From positions 550,946-614,945 of the forward strand of contig CP070653.1 of NCBI GenBank assembly GCA_020354665.1: a stretch of 64,000 bases of DNA, written 5' to 3'. Positions 17,081 through 27,877 of the stretch are shown here, in pieces; the first letter of the stretch is position 1; every line of letters begins with the position of its first letter. This DNA comes from Burkholderiales bacterium. Its GTDB lineage: Bacteria; Pseudomonadota; Gammaproteobacteria; Burkholderiales; Burkholderiaceae_C. The notes under the pieces were generated by a model that saw nothing but the letters and a program-made list of their open reading frames with translations, had not been told where the DNA came from and did no database searches. Position numbers and translations under genes: made by a program.

Positions 17081-18403
17081 TTATCGTGACATGGCAAACG
17101 AGCCTGCGAGCACCTTGCGGGCCCGCTCACGAACATGGCGCGCGACGCGTCCTGTAACGGCCACCGATGCGCCAGCGGCGAGCATCCGTGCGAACGCCTC
17201 TCGCACGTCGGTGACGGTGACCGCGGTGATTCGCTCGAGCGCCTCCGCGTGCGTGCGAACCCGGCCGATCGCGAACAGGTCCAGTGCAGCGGCCTCGAGC
17301 CGCCGCCCCGGTTTCTCGAGCGCACGCAGGCGACGCACGACGAGCTGATTGCGTGCGCGTTCGAGATCGAGCGCATCGACCCGCGCCGACAGCGAGGTGA
17401 GCAACCGCACCACCTCACGCAGCGCGGCGTCGAATTTGTCCGGAGCCATCGAGGCTTCGACGACGAACTGCCCGTGCGTTGCAAAGACGTCGGCCGAGCA
17501 CGCAGCGTAATAGAGGAGGCCGCGACGCTCGCGCAGTTCGGCCATCAGCGGCGAACTCATGCCCTCGCCGAATACCATGGCCGCGACCAGACACGCGGTG
17601 TCTTCATCCTTCAGCGACGGGATCGGGAATCCGAGCACCATGTGCGTCTGGCTGCTGCCTTCGTGGGCCCGCGTGCGCACCCCGCCGTGATACGTCGCGG
17701 GTGTAACCGTGTTGGGCTCACCCGGTGGCATCGATCCGAATGCGGCGTGCACAGCACGCTCGATCGCCCCGATATCGACGTCCCCGGCGACGCCGACCAC
17801 GGTGTTGCATCCCGTGTACTGGTGCTGGACGTAGCCCGTCAGGTCGGCGCGGCTGAAGCGCCGGATGTTGCGGCGCGTTCCGATCACCGGCTGCGCGACC
17901 GGATGCAGCCCGTAACAGGCATGGTCGAACAGCTCGAACGCGGTGTACATCGGGTCGTCCTCGTCCTCGGTGAATTCCTCCAGCAACACCTGGCGCTCGC
18001 GCTCGAGTTCTTCTTCGGGGAACGTCGCGTTGCGCACGATATCGGACAGCATGTGCACGAACGAAACCGCATCGCGTGCCAGGCCACGCATGTGAAATGC
18101 GGTGTGGTCCTTGTCAGTGTGGGCGTTGACGTCGGCGCCCAGTCGCTCGGCGTCGAGGTTGACCTGGCGGGCGTCGCGCGTGCGCGTGCCCTTGAACGCC
18201 ATGTGCTCGACGACATGGCTGATGCCGTTGAGCGCCCGGTTCTCGTGTGCGCTCCCCGAGCACAGGTAGACGCTGACATGGGCGGTCTGCAGGCCCGGCA
18301 GCCGCAGCGTGACAATGCGTACGCCGTTGGGCAGCCTCGTCAGGTGCAGGCCATCTGCCGGCGACGTCGGCGCGCTCTGGTGCGGCTCGGAGGTTTCAGG
18401 CAT
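17081..18403 (-). CDS. M16 family zinc metallopeptidase
   Basis: A 440-residue peptidase of the pitrilysin/processing-peptidase type. The inverted zinc motif HVVEH is at 63-67, followed by the third-ligand region LLEEFTEDED. The C-terminal M16 domain includes MVFGEGMSSPLMAELRERRGL. There is no signal peptide, so it is probably cytoplasmic. Single-domain M16 proteins often pair with a second, inactive subunit, but none is adjacent. The ATG at 18403 is preceded by weak ribosome-binding sequence. Confidence 0.92.
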   Translation of the reverse strand: MPETSEPHQSAPTSPADGLHLTRLPNGVRIVTLRLPGLQTAHVSVYLCSGSAHENRALNGISHVVEHMAFKGTRTRDARQVNLDAERLGADVNAHTDKDHTAFHMRGLARDAVSFVHMLSDIVRNATFPEEELERERQVLLEEFTEDEDDPMYTAFELFDHACYGLHPVAQPVIGTRRNIRRFSRADLTGYVQHQYTGCNTVVGVAGDVDIGAIERAVHAAFGSMPPGEPNTVTPATYHGGVRTRAHEGSSQTHMVLGFPIPSLKDEDTACLVAAMVFGEGMSSPLMAELRERRGLLYYAACSADVFATHGQFVVEASMAPDKFDAALREVVRLLTSLSARVDALDLERARNQLVVRRLRALEKPGRRLEAAALDLFAIGRVRTHAEALERITAVTVTDVREAFARMLAAGASVAVTGRVARHVRERARKVLAGSFAMSR

Positions 18404-18528
18404 CAAGCAAGGATTCTCGTTCGAAGCGGCCCTGGGGCCCTGCCTGAGGGGGCGGTACCCGGCTCGCGGGATTGCTGCTGCACCGCTGTGCGATCACGAT
18501 CCGCTGCATCGACCCACGCCGGTGCCGC

Positions 18529-18687
18529 ATGGACAAGCCCAAAGCTCCGAACGTCAAGCCCGAGGATCGCCGTCCGATGACGGTGGAGGAGCGCACGCTG
18601 GTGCTGCTTCAGCTGCGGCAACAGATGCAGGAGCTGCACGCGCGTCTGGAGTTTCTCAAGCTGATGATCCGGCTCGGCGTGCGTTAG
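18529..18687 (+). CDS. Small helical protein (52 residues), unknown function
   Basis: This small gene encodes a charged N-terminus followed by a clear amphipathic helix from about residue 18 ([20 protein letters not shown] and on to the C-terminus). It suggests a short coiled coil. Its TAG stop overlaps the TAA stop of convergent lspA by 4 bp. I do not recognise the family. The low-complexity-free helix pattern supports a real gene, but the ribosome-binding site is poor. Confidence 0.5.
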   Translation: MDKPKAPNVKPEDRRPMTVEERTLVLLQLRQQMQELHARLEFLKLMIRLGVR

Positions 18688-19196
18688 CGCCCGCGCCGCA
18701 CGCGCAGGATCTCGTCGACGATCAACCCTGTCGCGCCAACGGTGATCGCACTGTCGGCCAAGTTGAAGCTCGGGAAGTAGCCTCCCGCGAACACGGGCTG
18801 CAGCAAGCCAAAGCGGAACTGCAGGAAGTCGACCACGTGGCCATGCTGCAGCCGGTCGATCACGTTGCCGAGCGCGCCGCCCATGATCAGACTGACCGAC
18901 AGGCAGAACAGCTTCTGCGACGGGTGGCTGCGCATCATCCACACGATGAACACGGATGCGGCCAGTCCGAGCCCGACGAAGAACCAGCGCTGCCAGCCGG
19001 AGGCGCCCGCAAGGAACGAGAACGCCGCGCCCGTGTTGTGTACCCGCACGAGATTGAAGAACGACGTGACGCTGCGGCTCTCGCCGAGCTGCAAGGCGCC
19101 GAGGATAAGTGCCTTGGTCAACTGATCGAGCAGGATCACGGCCACGGCGATGCCGAGCCAGACGGCAAGACCCGGAGCGCTCGACCGCCCTGACAT
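18684..19196 (-). CDS. lspA: Lipoprotein signal peptidase (signal peptidase II)
   Basis: A 170-residue inner-membrane aspartyl peptidase that removes the signal peptide from diacylglyceryl-modified prolipoproteins. It has four membrane helices, the family blocks [11 protein letters not shown] and [11 protein letters not shown], and the catalytic aspartates in NVIDR and FNLADSAI. It follows ileS by 110 bp in the ribF-ileS-lspA order common in proteobacteria. The usual fkpB and ispH genes are not next to it. Its 3' end overlaps the convergent small gene. Confidence 0.95.
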   Translation of the reverse strand: MSGRSSAPGLAVWLGIAVAVILLDQLTKALILGALQLGESRSVTSFFNLVRVHNTGAAFSFLAGASGWQRWFFVGLGLAASVFIVWMMRSHPSQKLFCLSVSLIMGGALGNVIDRLQHGHVVDFLQFRFGLLQPVFAGGYFPSFNLADSAITVGATGLIVDEILRVRRGR

Positions 19197-19306
19197 GTCA
19201 GCAGCAGCCCGGCCGCGTGCGCGCCAGTGAGGCGGCGGGGCGCACGCAGCCATGCAGCGCGGTCCGCAGCGCCAGCGAACGCGGTGCGGTTGATGCTGTA
19301 TTCACG

Positions 19307-22162
19307 TCACGCCGCCACGCGCGTCTCGCCCGCGCCGTACAGATTGCTGGTGCAGCGGCCGCAGATCGTCGGGCATGCCGCGTCGTGGCCCACGTCGTCG
19401 CGCCAGTGCCAGCAGCGCTCGCACTTGGTGGCCGCCGACGGCGTGACCGTGACCGTGAGTTCGCCGCCCGGAACCAGCGTCGCGCGCGACGTGATGAGCA
19501 CGAACTTCAGATCGTCCCCCAGCGAGGCAAGCAGCGCATGCGTTTCGGGCGGCGCGGTCACCGTCACCTCGGCTTGCAGCGAGGAGCCCACGCCGCCCGC
19601 GGCGCGCACCTCCTCGATGGCCTTGTTGACGGCGTCGCGCACGGACCGGATCGACGACCACTTGGCAAGCAGCGCCGCGTCGGTGGTCGCGCCGACGCCA
19701 GCGAAGGTCCAGTAGATCTGCTTGAAGATCGAGCCCTCGCCAGGCGCGAACACCGTCCACGCTTCCTCGGCGGTGAAACTGAGGAACGGTGCCATCCAGC
19801 GCAGCATGGCGTGCGTGACCTGCCACAGCGCGGTCTGCGCGCTCCGACGCGCGAGGCTCTTCGGTGCCGTGGTGTAGAGCCGGTCCTTGAGCACGTCGAG
19901 ATAGAACGCGCCGAGGTCCTCGGAGCAGAACACCTGCAGCTTCGCGACCACCGGATGAAACTCGTAGACGTCGTAGTGCTTGAGCACCTCGGCCTGGAAC
20001 TGCTCGGCCCGCGTCAGTGCCCATCGGTCGATCTCGAGCATCTGTTCGTAAGGAACAGCATCGCGCGCTGGATCGAAGTCGCTGGTGTTGGCGAGCAGGA
20101 AACGCAGCGTGTTGCGTATCCGCCGATACGAATCGACGACGCGCGCGAGAATCTTGTCGTCGCCGGCAATATCGCCGGAGTAATCGCTGGCGGCGACCCA
20201 CAGGCGGATGATCTCCGCGCCCAGCGTCGCGAAGACCTTCTGCGGCTCGATGCCGTTGCCGAGCGACTTGCTCATCTTGCGGCCTTGCGCATCGACCGTG
20301 AAGCCGTGGGTGAGCAGGCCACGGTACGGTGCGCGGCCGAAGATCGCGCAGGCCAACAGCAGCGAGCTGTGGAACCAGCCGCGATGCTGGTCGTGGCCCT
20401 CGAGGTAAAGATCGGCCTCCGGACCCTCGTCGTGGTGGCCCAGGCAGCCGCCGACGTGGCTGTGCGTGCCGCGCAGCACGTGCCAGAACGTCGAGCCCGA
20501 GTCGAACCAGACTTCGAGGATGTCACTGCTCTTGGTGTAGTGCGCCGCGTCCTCGGGGCCGAGGATCTGCTCGGCGCTCGCGCGGCTCCACGCCTCGATG
20601 CCGCCGCGCTCCACGAGCTCGGCGGCCTGGTCGAGGATCTCCAGCGTGCGCGGGTGCAGGTCGCCGGACTCCTTGTGCAGGAAGAATGGCAGCGGAACGC
20701 CCCAGCTGCGCTGACGGCTGATGCACCAGTCGGGCCGGTTGGCGATCATGTCGCGCAGCCGCGCGCGGCCGTTCTCCGGATAGAAGCTCGTGCGCTCGAT
20801 CGCCTCGAGTGCGAGCTGTCGCAGCGTCCTCGGCGCCTTGTCCCGCGTGAACACGCCTTCGCCCTCGTCCATGCGGATGAACCACTGCGCTGCGGCACGG
20901 TAGATGACCGGGCTCTTGTGGCGCCAGCAGTGCGGGTAACTGTGCGTGATCGTCTCGCTGGCGAACAGGCGGCCGGCGTCTCTCAGCGTCTCGAGGATCG
21001 CCGGCACGGCTTCCCAGATGTCCTCGCCGCCGAACAGCGGGAAATCCGCTGCATAGCGGCCGTCGCGCTGCACCGGGTTGATGATCTCCTCGACCTTCAT
21101 GCCGTGCGCGCGGCACGAATTGAAGTCGTCCAGACCGTAGGCGGGCGACGAGTGGACGATGCCGGTGCCGTCCTCGGCGGTGGCGTAATCGGCGAGGTAG
21201 ACCGGGCTGTAGCGGTCGTAGCCGGCATCGGCCTCGGCCAGCGGGTGCACGAAGTTCAGGCCGCCCAGCTGCTGGCCCAGGGTCGTCGCGAGCACCTTGC
21301 CTTGCAGGCCGTAGCGAGCCAGGCAAGTCTCGACCAGGGTGGTGGCGAGCAGCAGGACACCGCGCTCGGTGTCGACGAGCGCGTACTCGATGGCCGGGTT
21401 CAGGTTGAGCGCCTGGTTGGCCGGGATCGTCCACGCGGTCGTGGTCCAGATCACCACAAAGGCCGGCTTGTGCAACTTCTTCAGGCCGAAGGCCGCAGCC
21501 AGCTTGGCAGGCTCGGCGCACGGGAACGCGACGTCCAGCGCCTGGCTCTTCTTGTCGACGTACTCGATCTCGAACTCGGCCAGCGACGACCCTCAGTCGA
21601 AGCACCAGTACACCGGCTTCAGGCCGCGGTAGACGAAGCCGCGTTCGATCACGCGCTTGAACGCACGGATCTCGCCTGCCTCGTTGGCGGGGTCCATCGT
21701 CGCGTAACGGCGGTCCCAGTCGCCGAGCACGCCCAGCCGTTGGAAATCGCCCATCTGCTGCGCAATCTGCTCGGTCGCATAGGCACGGCTCCTGGCCTGC
21801 ATCTCATCGCGGGAGAGATCCCGCCCATGCGCCTTCTCGATCGCGTTCTCGATCGGCAGGCCGTGGCAATCCCAGCCGGGCACGTACTGCGCGTCGAAGC
21901 CGGCGAGCTGGCGCGCTTTGACGATCATGTCCTTGAGCACCTTGTTGACGGCATGGCCCATGTGGATCTGGCCGTTCGCATAGGGAGGACCGTCGTGCAG
22001 GATGAATTTCGGCGCATCGCGCCGTGCTTCACGCAATTGGCGATAGATCCCCGCTTCGTTCCACTGCCTGACCCAACCGGGCTCGCGCTTCGGCAGATCG
22101 CCGCGCATCGGAAACGGCGTATCGGGCAGATTCAGCGTGGCGCGGTAGTCAGTGGTGCTCAT
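19307..22162 (-). CDS. ileS: Isoleucyl-tRNA synthetase with an in-frame TGA at codon 190
   Basis: The span codes for 951 residues if codon 190 is read through, the normal length for IleS, which charges tRNA-Ile. HMGH (67-70) is the HIGH motif, [11 protein letters not shown] is the KMSKS loop, and the C-terminal zinc finger CERCWHW...CPTICGRC is intact. The frame is continuous, but at 21595-21593 a TGA stands where relatives have the second Cys of WC-x-x-C. This is a one-base change from TGC. Without readthrough only 189 residues would be made. A sequencing error is the simplest reading because IleS is essential; nonsense mutation or recoding are the alternatives. Confidence 0.9.
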
Positions 22163-22261
22163 GACGGGGCGGGCGGAGGAAACAGGCGCCCTCGTGGGCG
22201 TCGGTCGCGGGCGCGGCATCGGGCGGGCGCGGGCCGCACCCGCAGGCAGGCCGGACGAGGG

Positions 22262-23275
22262 CTAAATTCGGTCGCGCGTGGTCTGCCGGCGCAGCGCGGC
22301 GAAGTAGGCGCGAGCGTTGCGCGCATCGAGCGCAATCGCCTCGGTGAGCGCCGCGAGCGTGTCGTAGTGCAGTTCGTCGCGCAGCTTGTGCAGCAGTTCC
22401 ACGCGCACGAGTTTACCGTAGCCCCCTTCGGGGCCGAGGCGCTCGGGCCAATCGAGGCAATGCACTTCGAGCAGCACGCGGCCACTGGCGTCCACCGTCG
22501 GCCGGTGCCCGAGGTTGGCGACACCGTCGAGCGGCTGCGCGTCGAGGCCGTGCACGCTGACGACGAAGATGCCGCGTGCCGCCGGCTTGGCATGGGGAAA
22601 GCGCAGGTTCAGCGTGCGAAAGCCGTCGCCGCGGCCGGGCTGCCGCTCGCCGAGCGCCCGGCCAAGTTTGCGCCCCTGCAGGACATGGCCGCTGATGCTG
22701 TAGGGCCGGCCGAGCAAAGCGGCGGCGCGGTCCATGTCGCCGACGGCAAGCGCGTCGCGGACCTCGGAGCTCGAGACGCGCACGCCGTGCACCTGGTACG
22801 CGTTCATGCGCGCGACGTCGAAGCCGTACGCATCGCCCGCAGCGTCGAGCAGCGCGTAGTCGCCTGCGCGCTTGGCGCCGTAGCGGAAGTCATCGCCGAC
22901 CAGCACGTAGCGCGCATGCAGGCCGTCGACGAGGACATCGCGTACGAACGTTTCGGGCGATTGCGCGGCGAACGCCGCGTTGAAGCGCAGCACGACCGCC
23001 TGCTCGATGCCGCAACGCTCGAGCTCGACAAGCTTGTCGCGCAGCGTGGCCACGCGCGGCGGCGCCAGCGCGGCCTTGCCGGCCTGGGCCGCGAAGAAAT
23101 CGCGCGGATGCGGCTCGAAGGTGAGCACGCAGCTCGGCACGCCACGGTGGCGCGCCTCGTTCGTAAGCAGCGCGAGCATTGCCTGGTGGCCGCGGTGCAC
23201 GCCGTCAAAATTGCCGATCGTGCACGCGCACGCCGGCGCAATGCCCGGATGGTTACAGCCGCGAAAGACGCGCAT
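22262..23275 (-). CDS. ribF: Bifunctional riboflavin kinase / FAD synthetase
   Basis: A 337-residue enzyme that phosphorylates riboflavin to FMN and adenylylates FMN to FAD. The N-terminal adenylyltransferase has the GNFDGVHRGHQ motif at about 22-32 and the VGDDFRYGAKRAGD block. The C-terminal kinase domain has GRPYSISGHVLQGRKLGR and NLGHRPTVD. It is the first gene of the ribF-ileS-lspA cluster, 99 bp upstream of ileS, and starts at the ATG at 23275. No rpsT is seen just upstream. Confidence 0.95.
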   Translation of the reverse strand: MRVFRGCNHPGIAPACACTIGNFDGVHRGHQAMLALLTNEARHRGVPSCVLTFEPHPRDFFAAQAGKAALAPPRVATLRDKLVELERCGIEQAVVLRFNAAFAAQSPETFVRDVLVDGLHARYVLVGDDFRYGAKRAGDYALLDAAGDAYGFDVARMNAYQVHGVRVSSSEVRDALAVGDMDRAAALLGRPYSISGHVLQGRKLGRALGERQPGRGDGFRTLNLRFPHAKPAARGIFVVSVHGLDAQPLDGVANLGHRPTVDASGRVLLEVHCLDWPERLGPEGGYGKLVRVELLHKLRDELHYDTLAALTEAIALDARNARAYFAALRRQTTRDRI

Positions 23276-23473
23276 GGGGGCGGATTATCGGGTCGGCGTC
23301 AATCGGGCCGTTGCGTGTTGCGCGGCTTGCGCCCACCGGGACGTTGCGCGAGCCGAAGGAACCCCTGGCGCCGACGCGCTGCGGTGCCGCGCTTCGGCGA
23401 CTTCGCTCGCATGACGCAGGCCGGCGATCAAAGGCTCGCGAGAAGGGGGGGCGCCGCGAGCCGCACCGGCGCT

Positions 23474-24469
23474 TCAGGCCGCGGCATCGCCGAGCCCGAG
23501 ATCCCTTGCGCTCGGCACGCCGGGCACGCCGGCTGCGTGCCGCACCGCGTTGAGCACCGCCTGCGCGACGACCGCGGCCGCTGCGGCGCCGAGCACAATC
23601 GGATCGGCCGTACTGGTACTCCTGCCGGTGGCCAGCGCGAACAGCGTGTCGCCGTCGAGCGCGGTGTGCACCGGGTCGATCGTGCGCGCGAGGCCGCCGT
23701 GGCCGATCTGCGCGAGCCGGGTGGCCTGTACCTTGGTCAGCCGCGCATCGGTGGCAATCACGCCGATCGTCGTCGCAGCGCCGCCCAGCGCAAGCGCGGG
23801 CACCTCGCCGCGCAGCAGCGCGGCGGTCTGCCCGAGCGGGCGGCCGTCGTCACCGCGTGCGCCGGCGACGATGCGGCCGCTTTGCGGGTCGACGACGTCG
23901 CCCACCGCGTTGACGGCCACGAGCGCAGCCACCGTCACGCCACCCACGCGCAGCGCGGCATGGCCGATGCCACCTTTCATTGCGCGTTCGAAGCCGAACA
24001 GCTTGCCGACCGTCGCGCCGGCGCCGGCGCCGATCGATCCCTGCGCCGGCGGTTCGGCGCTCGCTGCGCTGCACGCGGCGTAGCCCGCCGCAGAATCCGG
24101 ACGAACAGTCGGATCACCGAGCGCCAGGTCGAACAGGATCGCCGCCGGAACGATCGGCACGCGCGCCGGTCCGACGTTCAGGCCGACACCGCGTTCCTCG
24201 AGCCAGCGCACGACACCCGACGCCGCATCGAGGCCGAACGCGCTGCCGCCGGCGAGCACGATCGCATGCACCTGCTCGACGGTCTGCGTCGGTGCGAGCA
24301 GCTCGGTTTCGCGCGTACCGGGCGCAGCACCGCGCACGTCGACGCCCGCGACCGCACCGCTCTCACACAGCACGACGGTGCAGCCGGTCGGGCGGCGTGG
24401 GTCGGTGAAGTGGCCGACCTTGAGCCCGGCGACGGCAGTGAACGGCAGCGCAGCCACCATCGCGTTCAT
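23474..24469 (-). CDS. P1 family peptidase (DmpA/S58-like)
   Basis: A 331-residue protein of the DmpA aminopeptidase family, whose members self-cleave into two chains and release N-terminal residues from peptides. Family features are the start LPFTAVAGLKVGH, the glycine-rich VLAGGSAFGLDAASGVVRWLEE, GAGATVGKLFG and VAALVAVNAVGDV. Its ATG overlaps the TGA of the upstream thioredoxin-like fragment (ATGA), so it was built as the downstream cistron of that gene. The substrate cannot be told from sequence. Confidence 0.88.
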   Translation of the reverse strand: MNAMVAALPFTAVAGLKVGHFTDPRRPTGCTVVLCESGAVAGVDVRGAAPGTRETELLAPTQTVEQVHAIVLAGGSAFGLDAASGVVRWLEERGVGLNVGPARVPIVPAAILFDLALGDPTVRPDSAAGYAACSAASAEPPAQGSIGAGAGATVGKLFGFERAMKGGIGHAALRVGGVTVAALVAVNAVGDVVDPQSGRIVAGARGDDGRPLGQTAALLRGEVPALALGGAATTIGVIATDARLTKVQATRLAQIGHGGLARTIDPVHTALDGDTLFALATGRSTSTADPIVLGAAAAAVVAQAVLNAVRHAAGVPGVPSARDLGLGDAAA

Positions 24470-24660
24470 CCGCCGGGGCCGAGCGTCTCGAACACCTCGA
24501 GGACCTTCCGGTCGCCCATGCTCCTGGCGCTCGAGAGTGCGCCGCCTTCGGTGGCCTTGATCAGGCGGCCCCCGCTGGCGAGTACCGCGACCGCCGGGAT
24601 GCCTTGACGGATCGGATGGCCGAGCCGTCGTGCCAGATCGAGGTGGCGATGGGGATTCAT
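24466..24660 (-). pseudogene. C-terminal remnant of a thioredoxin-fold protein
   Basis: In this frame, 64 residues resemble only the last part of a thioredoxin-like domain: the cis-proline strand GIPAVAVLASGGRLIKA, then ALSSARSMGDRKVLEVFETL. The N-terminal half with the redox CxxC is missing. Immediately upstream in the same strand is the end of an acyl-CoA dehydrogenase gene. It ends in an ATGA overlap with the P1 peptidase gene. I read it as a gene that lost its 5' half when the neighbouring DNA was joined on; a translated stub is still possible. Confidence 0.55.
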
Positions 24661-24703
24661 GGGGCCGATCGGAAACAGCAGGCCTGCACTCGATGTCGCA
24701 CCG

Positions 24704-25822
24704 TCAGGCAAACACACCTGCCGTTTCCTGCATCCGCGCGGAAACCTCGCCCAGGTGGTGCAGGGTGTCGCCGAACGCGAGCTCGAGCATGGCGAGCCGC
24801 TTGAAGTAATGGCTCGCGACGTACTCATCGGCGACGCCGATGCCGCCGTGCAGCTGGATGGCCTGCTGGCCGACGAGGCGCATGCTGTGGCCGAGCTGCA
24901 CCTTGGCCTGCGACAGCGCGCGGCGGCGCACGTCGGGCGCGTCACCCAGCCGCAGCGTTGCAAGGTAGCTCATCGAACGGGCGAGCTCGAGCTGCATCTT
25001 CATGTCGACCACGCGGTGGCGCAGCGCCTGGAACGTCGCGAGCGCGACGTTGAACTGCCGACGCGTATTCAGGTACTCGACGGTGATCTCGAGCAGCCGC
25101 TCCATCAGCCCAACGCCCTCGGCGCACGCCGCCGCAATGCCGACGTCGACCGCCCGCTCGAGCACCAGCATGCCTTCGCGTGCAATGACCACGCCCGGCG
25201 TCCCCGACAGCGTGAGTTCGGCGGCGCGTGCGCCATCGTGCGTCGGATAGCCGCGCAGCTGCGATCCTGCAGCGCCGTTGTCGACGAGGAACAGCTGGAT
25301 CCCCTGTTGGGTGTGGGCCGGAACGATGAACGCATCGGCTTCGTCGCCGGCCGGCACGACGTTCTTGGCGCCGTCGAGCATCCAGGTGCCGCCGGCGTCG
25401 CTGCCGGCACGCGTGTGCACCTCGCCAAGGCGGTAGCGGGCCGACCGCTCCTGGTGCGCGAGCGCGACGAGCGCCGAGCCGTCGGCGATACGCGGCAGCC
25501 AGATTGCCTGCAATTCCGCGCGCGCGTGAGCAAAGGCAGCAGGTGCAATCAGCGCGCCTTGCGCGTACGGCGCGTTGACCAGGCCACGGCCGAGTTCCTC
25601 CATCACGACCATCGCCTCGACCGCGCCGAAGCCCATGCCCCCGTGCGTCTCGGGTACGGCCAGGCCGGTCAGTCCGAGCTGTACCAGCTCGCGATAGACG
25701 TCACGCGCGGCGCCGCCGGCCTTCGCGATGCGGTGCCGGCGTTCGAACGGAAAAGCCTTGTCGACCCAGCGCCGCACGACGTCGCGTAGCGACTGCTGGT
25801 CCTCGGTGAACTCGAAATCCAT
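24704..25822 (-). CDS. Acyl-CoA dehydrogenase, small-subunit type (pimeloyl-CoA dehydrogenase-like)
   Basis: A 372-residue flavoprotein from the ATG at 25822. It has the N-terminal helical domain (MDFEFTEDQQSLRDVV), the PETHGGMGFG loop, a middle beta domain (WMLDGAKNVVPAG), and the C-terminal helices with QLHGGIGVADEYVASHYFKR. It lies 88 bp downstream of a second, different acyl-CoA dehydrogenase on the same strand. Such pairs form heteromeric enzymes acting on unusual acyl-CoAs such as dicarboxylyl-CoA or ring- and side-chain intermediates. The precise substrate is unknown. Confidence 0.88.
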   Translation of the reverse strand: MDFEFTEDQQSLRDVVRRWVDKAFPFERRHRIAKAGGAARDVYRELVQLGLTGLAVPETHGGMGFGAVEAMVVMEELGRGLVNAPYAQGALIAPAAFAHARAELQAIWLPRIADGSALVALAHQERSARYRLGEVHTRAGSDAGGTWMLDGAKNVVPAGDEADAFIVPAHTQQGIQLFLVDNGAAGSQLRGYPTHDGARAAELTLSGTPGVVIAREGMLVLERAVDVGIAAACAEGVGLMERLLEITVEYLNTRRQFNVALATFQALRHRVVDMKMQLELARSMSYLATLRLGDAPDVRRRALSQAKVQLGHSMRLVGQQAIQLHGGIGVADEYVASHYFKRLAMLELAFGDTLHHLGEVSARMQETAGVFA

Positions 25823-25910
25823 CACGTCGTCCTTCTCTCTGAAGTCTGGCGTCGCGCAGGGCAACTCGGCGTCATTTCGTCGTCGCGCGTTCGCGCGCGC
25901 TACAGCGATT

Positions 25911-27089
<1,179 letters not shown>

Positions 27090-27202
27090 CGGCGTGTCTC
27101 CATCGTCGCACAGCGGGGCTTCAGTCAGCTGAATCGACAGTCTATGCGCCAGCGGGATGAGCGCGCAGACGGCTCGACAGCCGGGGTCCGTGTCGACGGC
27201 GG

Positions 27203-27865
27203 TCAGGGCCGCTTGTCGAGCGTGAGCCGGTCGTTCTCGCGCTTCATCTGGAAGCGTGTCAGGAAACTGTTGCCGAGCAGCACGTGGGGCAGCGCGTTGG
27301 GCAACACGATCGCCTCGACGTTGTGCACCTCGACATCGCCGACACGCACCACGCTGAGCAGCACGCGGTGCACCGCGACCATGCCATTGGCCGTCGTCGC
27401 GCTCAGGCGGTCGGCGGACCGCAAGTCGAGGCCGATGCGCTGCGCGTCGGGCTCGCCGATCGAGACGGCAGTGGCGCAGGTGTCGACGATGAAGCTTACC
27501 GCCTTGCCGTTGATGCTGCCGGTGCTGGTGAAGTGGCCGCCGAGCCCGGCCGTCAGCACGATCTGCTGGCCGCCGCCGCCCGCGTTGCCGCCGGCCACGC
27601 GCACCGGTGCCTGGCCGATGCGCAGCGTCGAGCGCCGACCCTGCATCTCGATCTGCGCCTGGCCATCGGCGAGCCCAAGCAGCGTGACGCCGCGAAAGCT
27701 CTCGCCGACCGCGAGGGTACGCGGCTCGCCATCGATGACGAGCACGGCCTTGCGGTTGCCGAGGCTGCCGCTGAGTGTGACCGTCTGCCCGGCCGCTGGG
27801 CCGCCGGTGGCGAGCACCGCGACCAGGAGGGCAGCGCAGAGAGTGGCAGCGGACCCGCGGCGCAC
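27203..27865 (-). CDS. Retropepsin-like (clan AA) aspartic protease family protein with altered DTG motif
   Basis: A 220-residue protein with a signal peptide (about 1-26, AALLVAVLATGGPAAG). The mature N-terminal part (30-90) is a beta-rich domain; the C-terminal part (about 100-215) is the TIGR02281-type retropepsin fold with GHFTSTGSINGKAVSFIVD and VLLGNSFLTRF. The catalytic triplet reads Asp128-Thr129-Cys130 where the family has Asp-Thr-Gly. The Asp is kept, but Cys at the Gly position is unusual and may lower activity. It is periplasmic; its target is unknown. Confidence 0.82.
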   Translation of the reverse strand: MRRGSAATLCAALLVAVLATGGPAAGQTVTLSGSLGNRKAVLVIDGEPRTLAVGESFRGVTLLGLADGQAQIEMQGRRSTLRIGQAPVRVAGGNAGGGGQQIVLTAGLGGHFTSTGSINGKAVSFIVDTCATAVSIGEPDAQRIGLDLRSADRLSATTANGMVAVHRVLLSVVRVGDVEVHNVEAIVLPNALPHVLLGNSFLTRFQMKRENDRLTLDKRP

Positions 27866-27877
27866 GGCTGGCGTTGT

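Noticed and set aside
21540-21592. A bacterial SECIS hairpin after the ileS TGA
   Set aside because: I could not find a convincing stem-loop at the required distance by eye. A folding calculation would be needed to settle this.
19109-24607. A very long plus-strand open frame (over 1800 codons) across lspA, ileS, ribF and the P1 peptidase
   Set aside because: It is antisense to four recognised genes, has low-complexity Arg/Ala/His-rich composition and matches no family. Long antisense frames are expected at this GC content.
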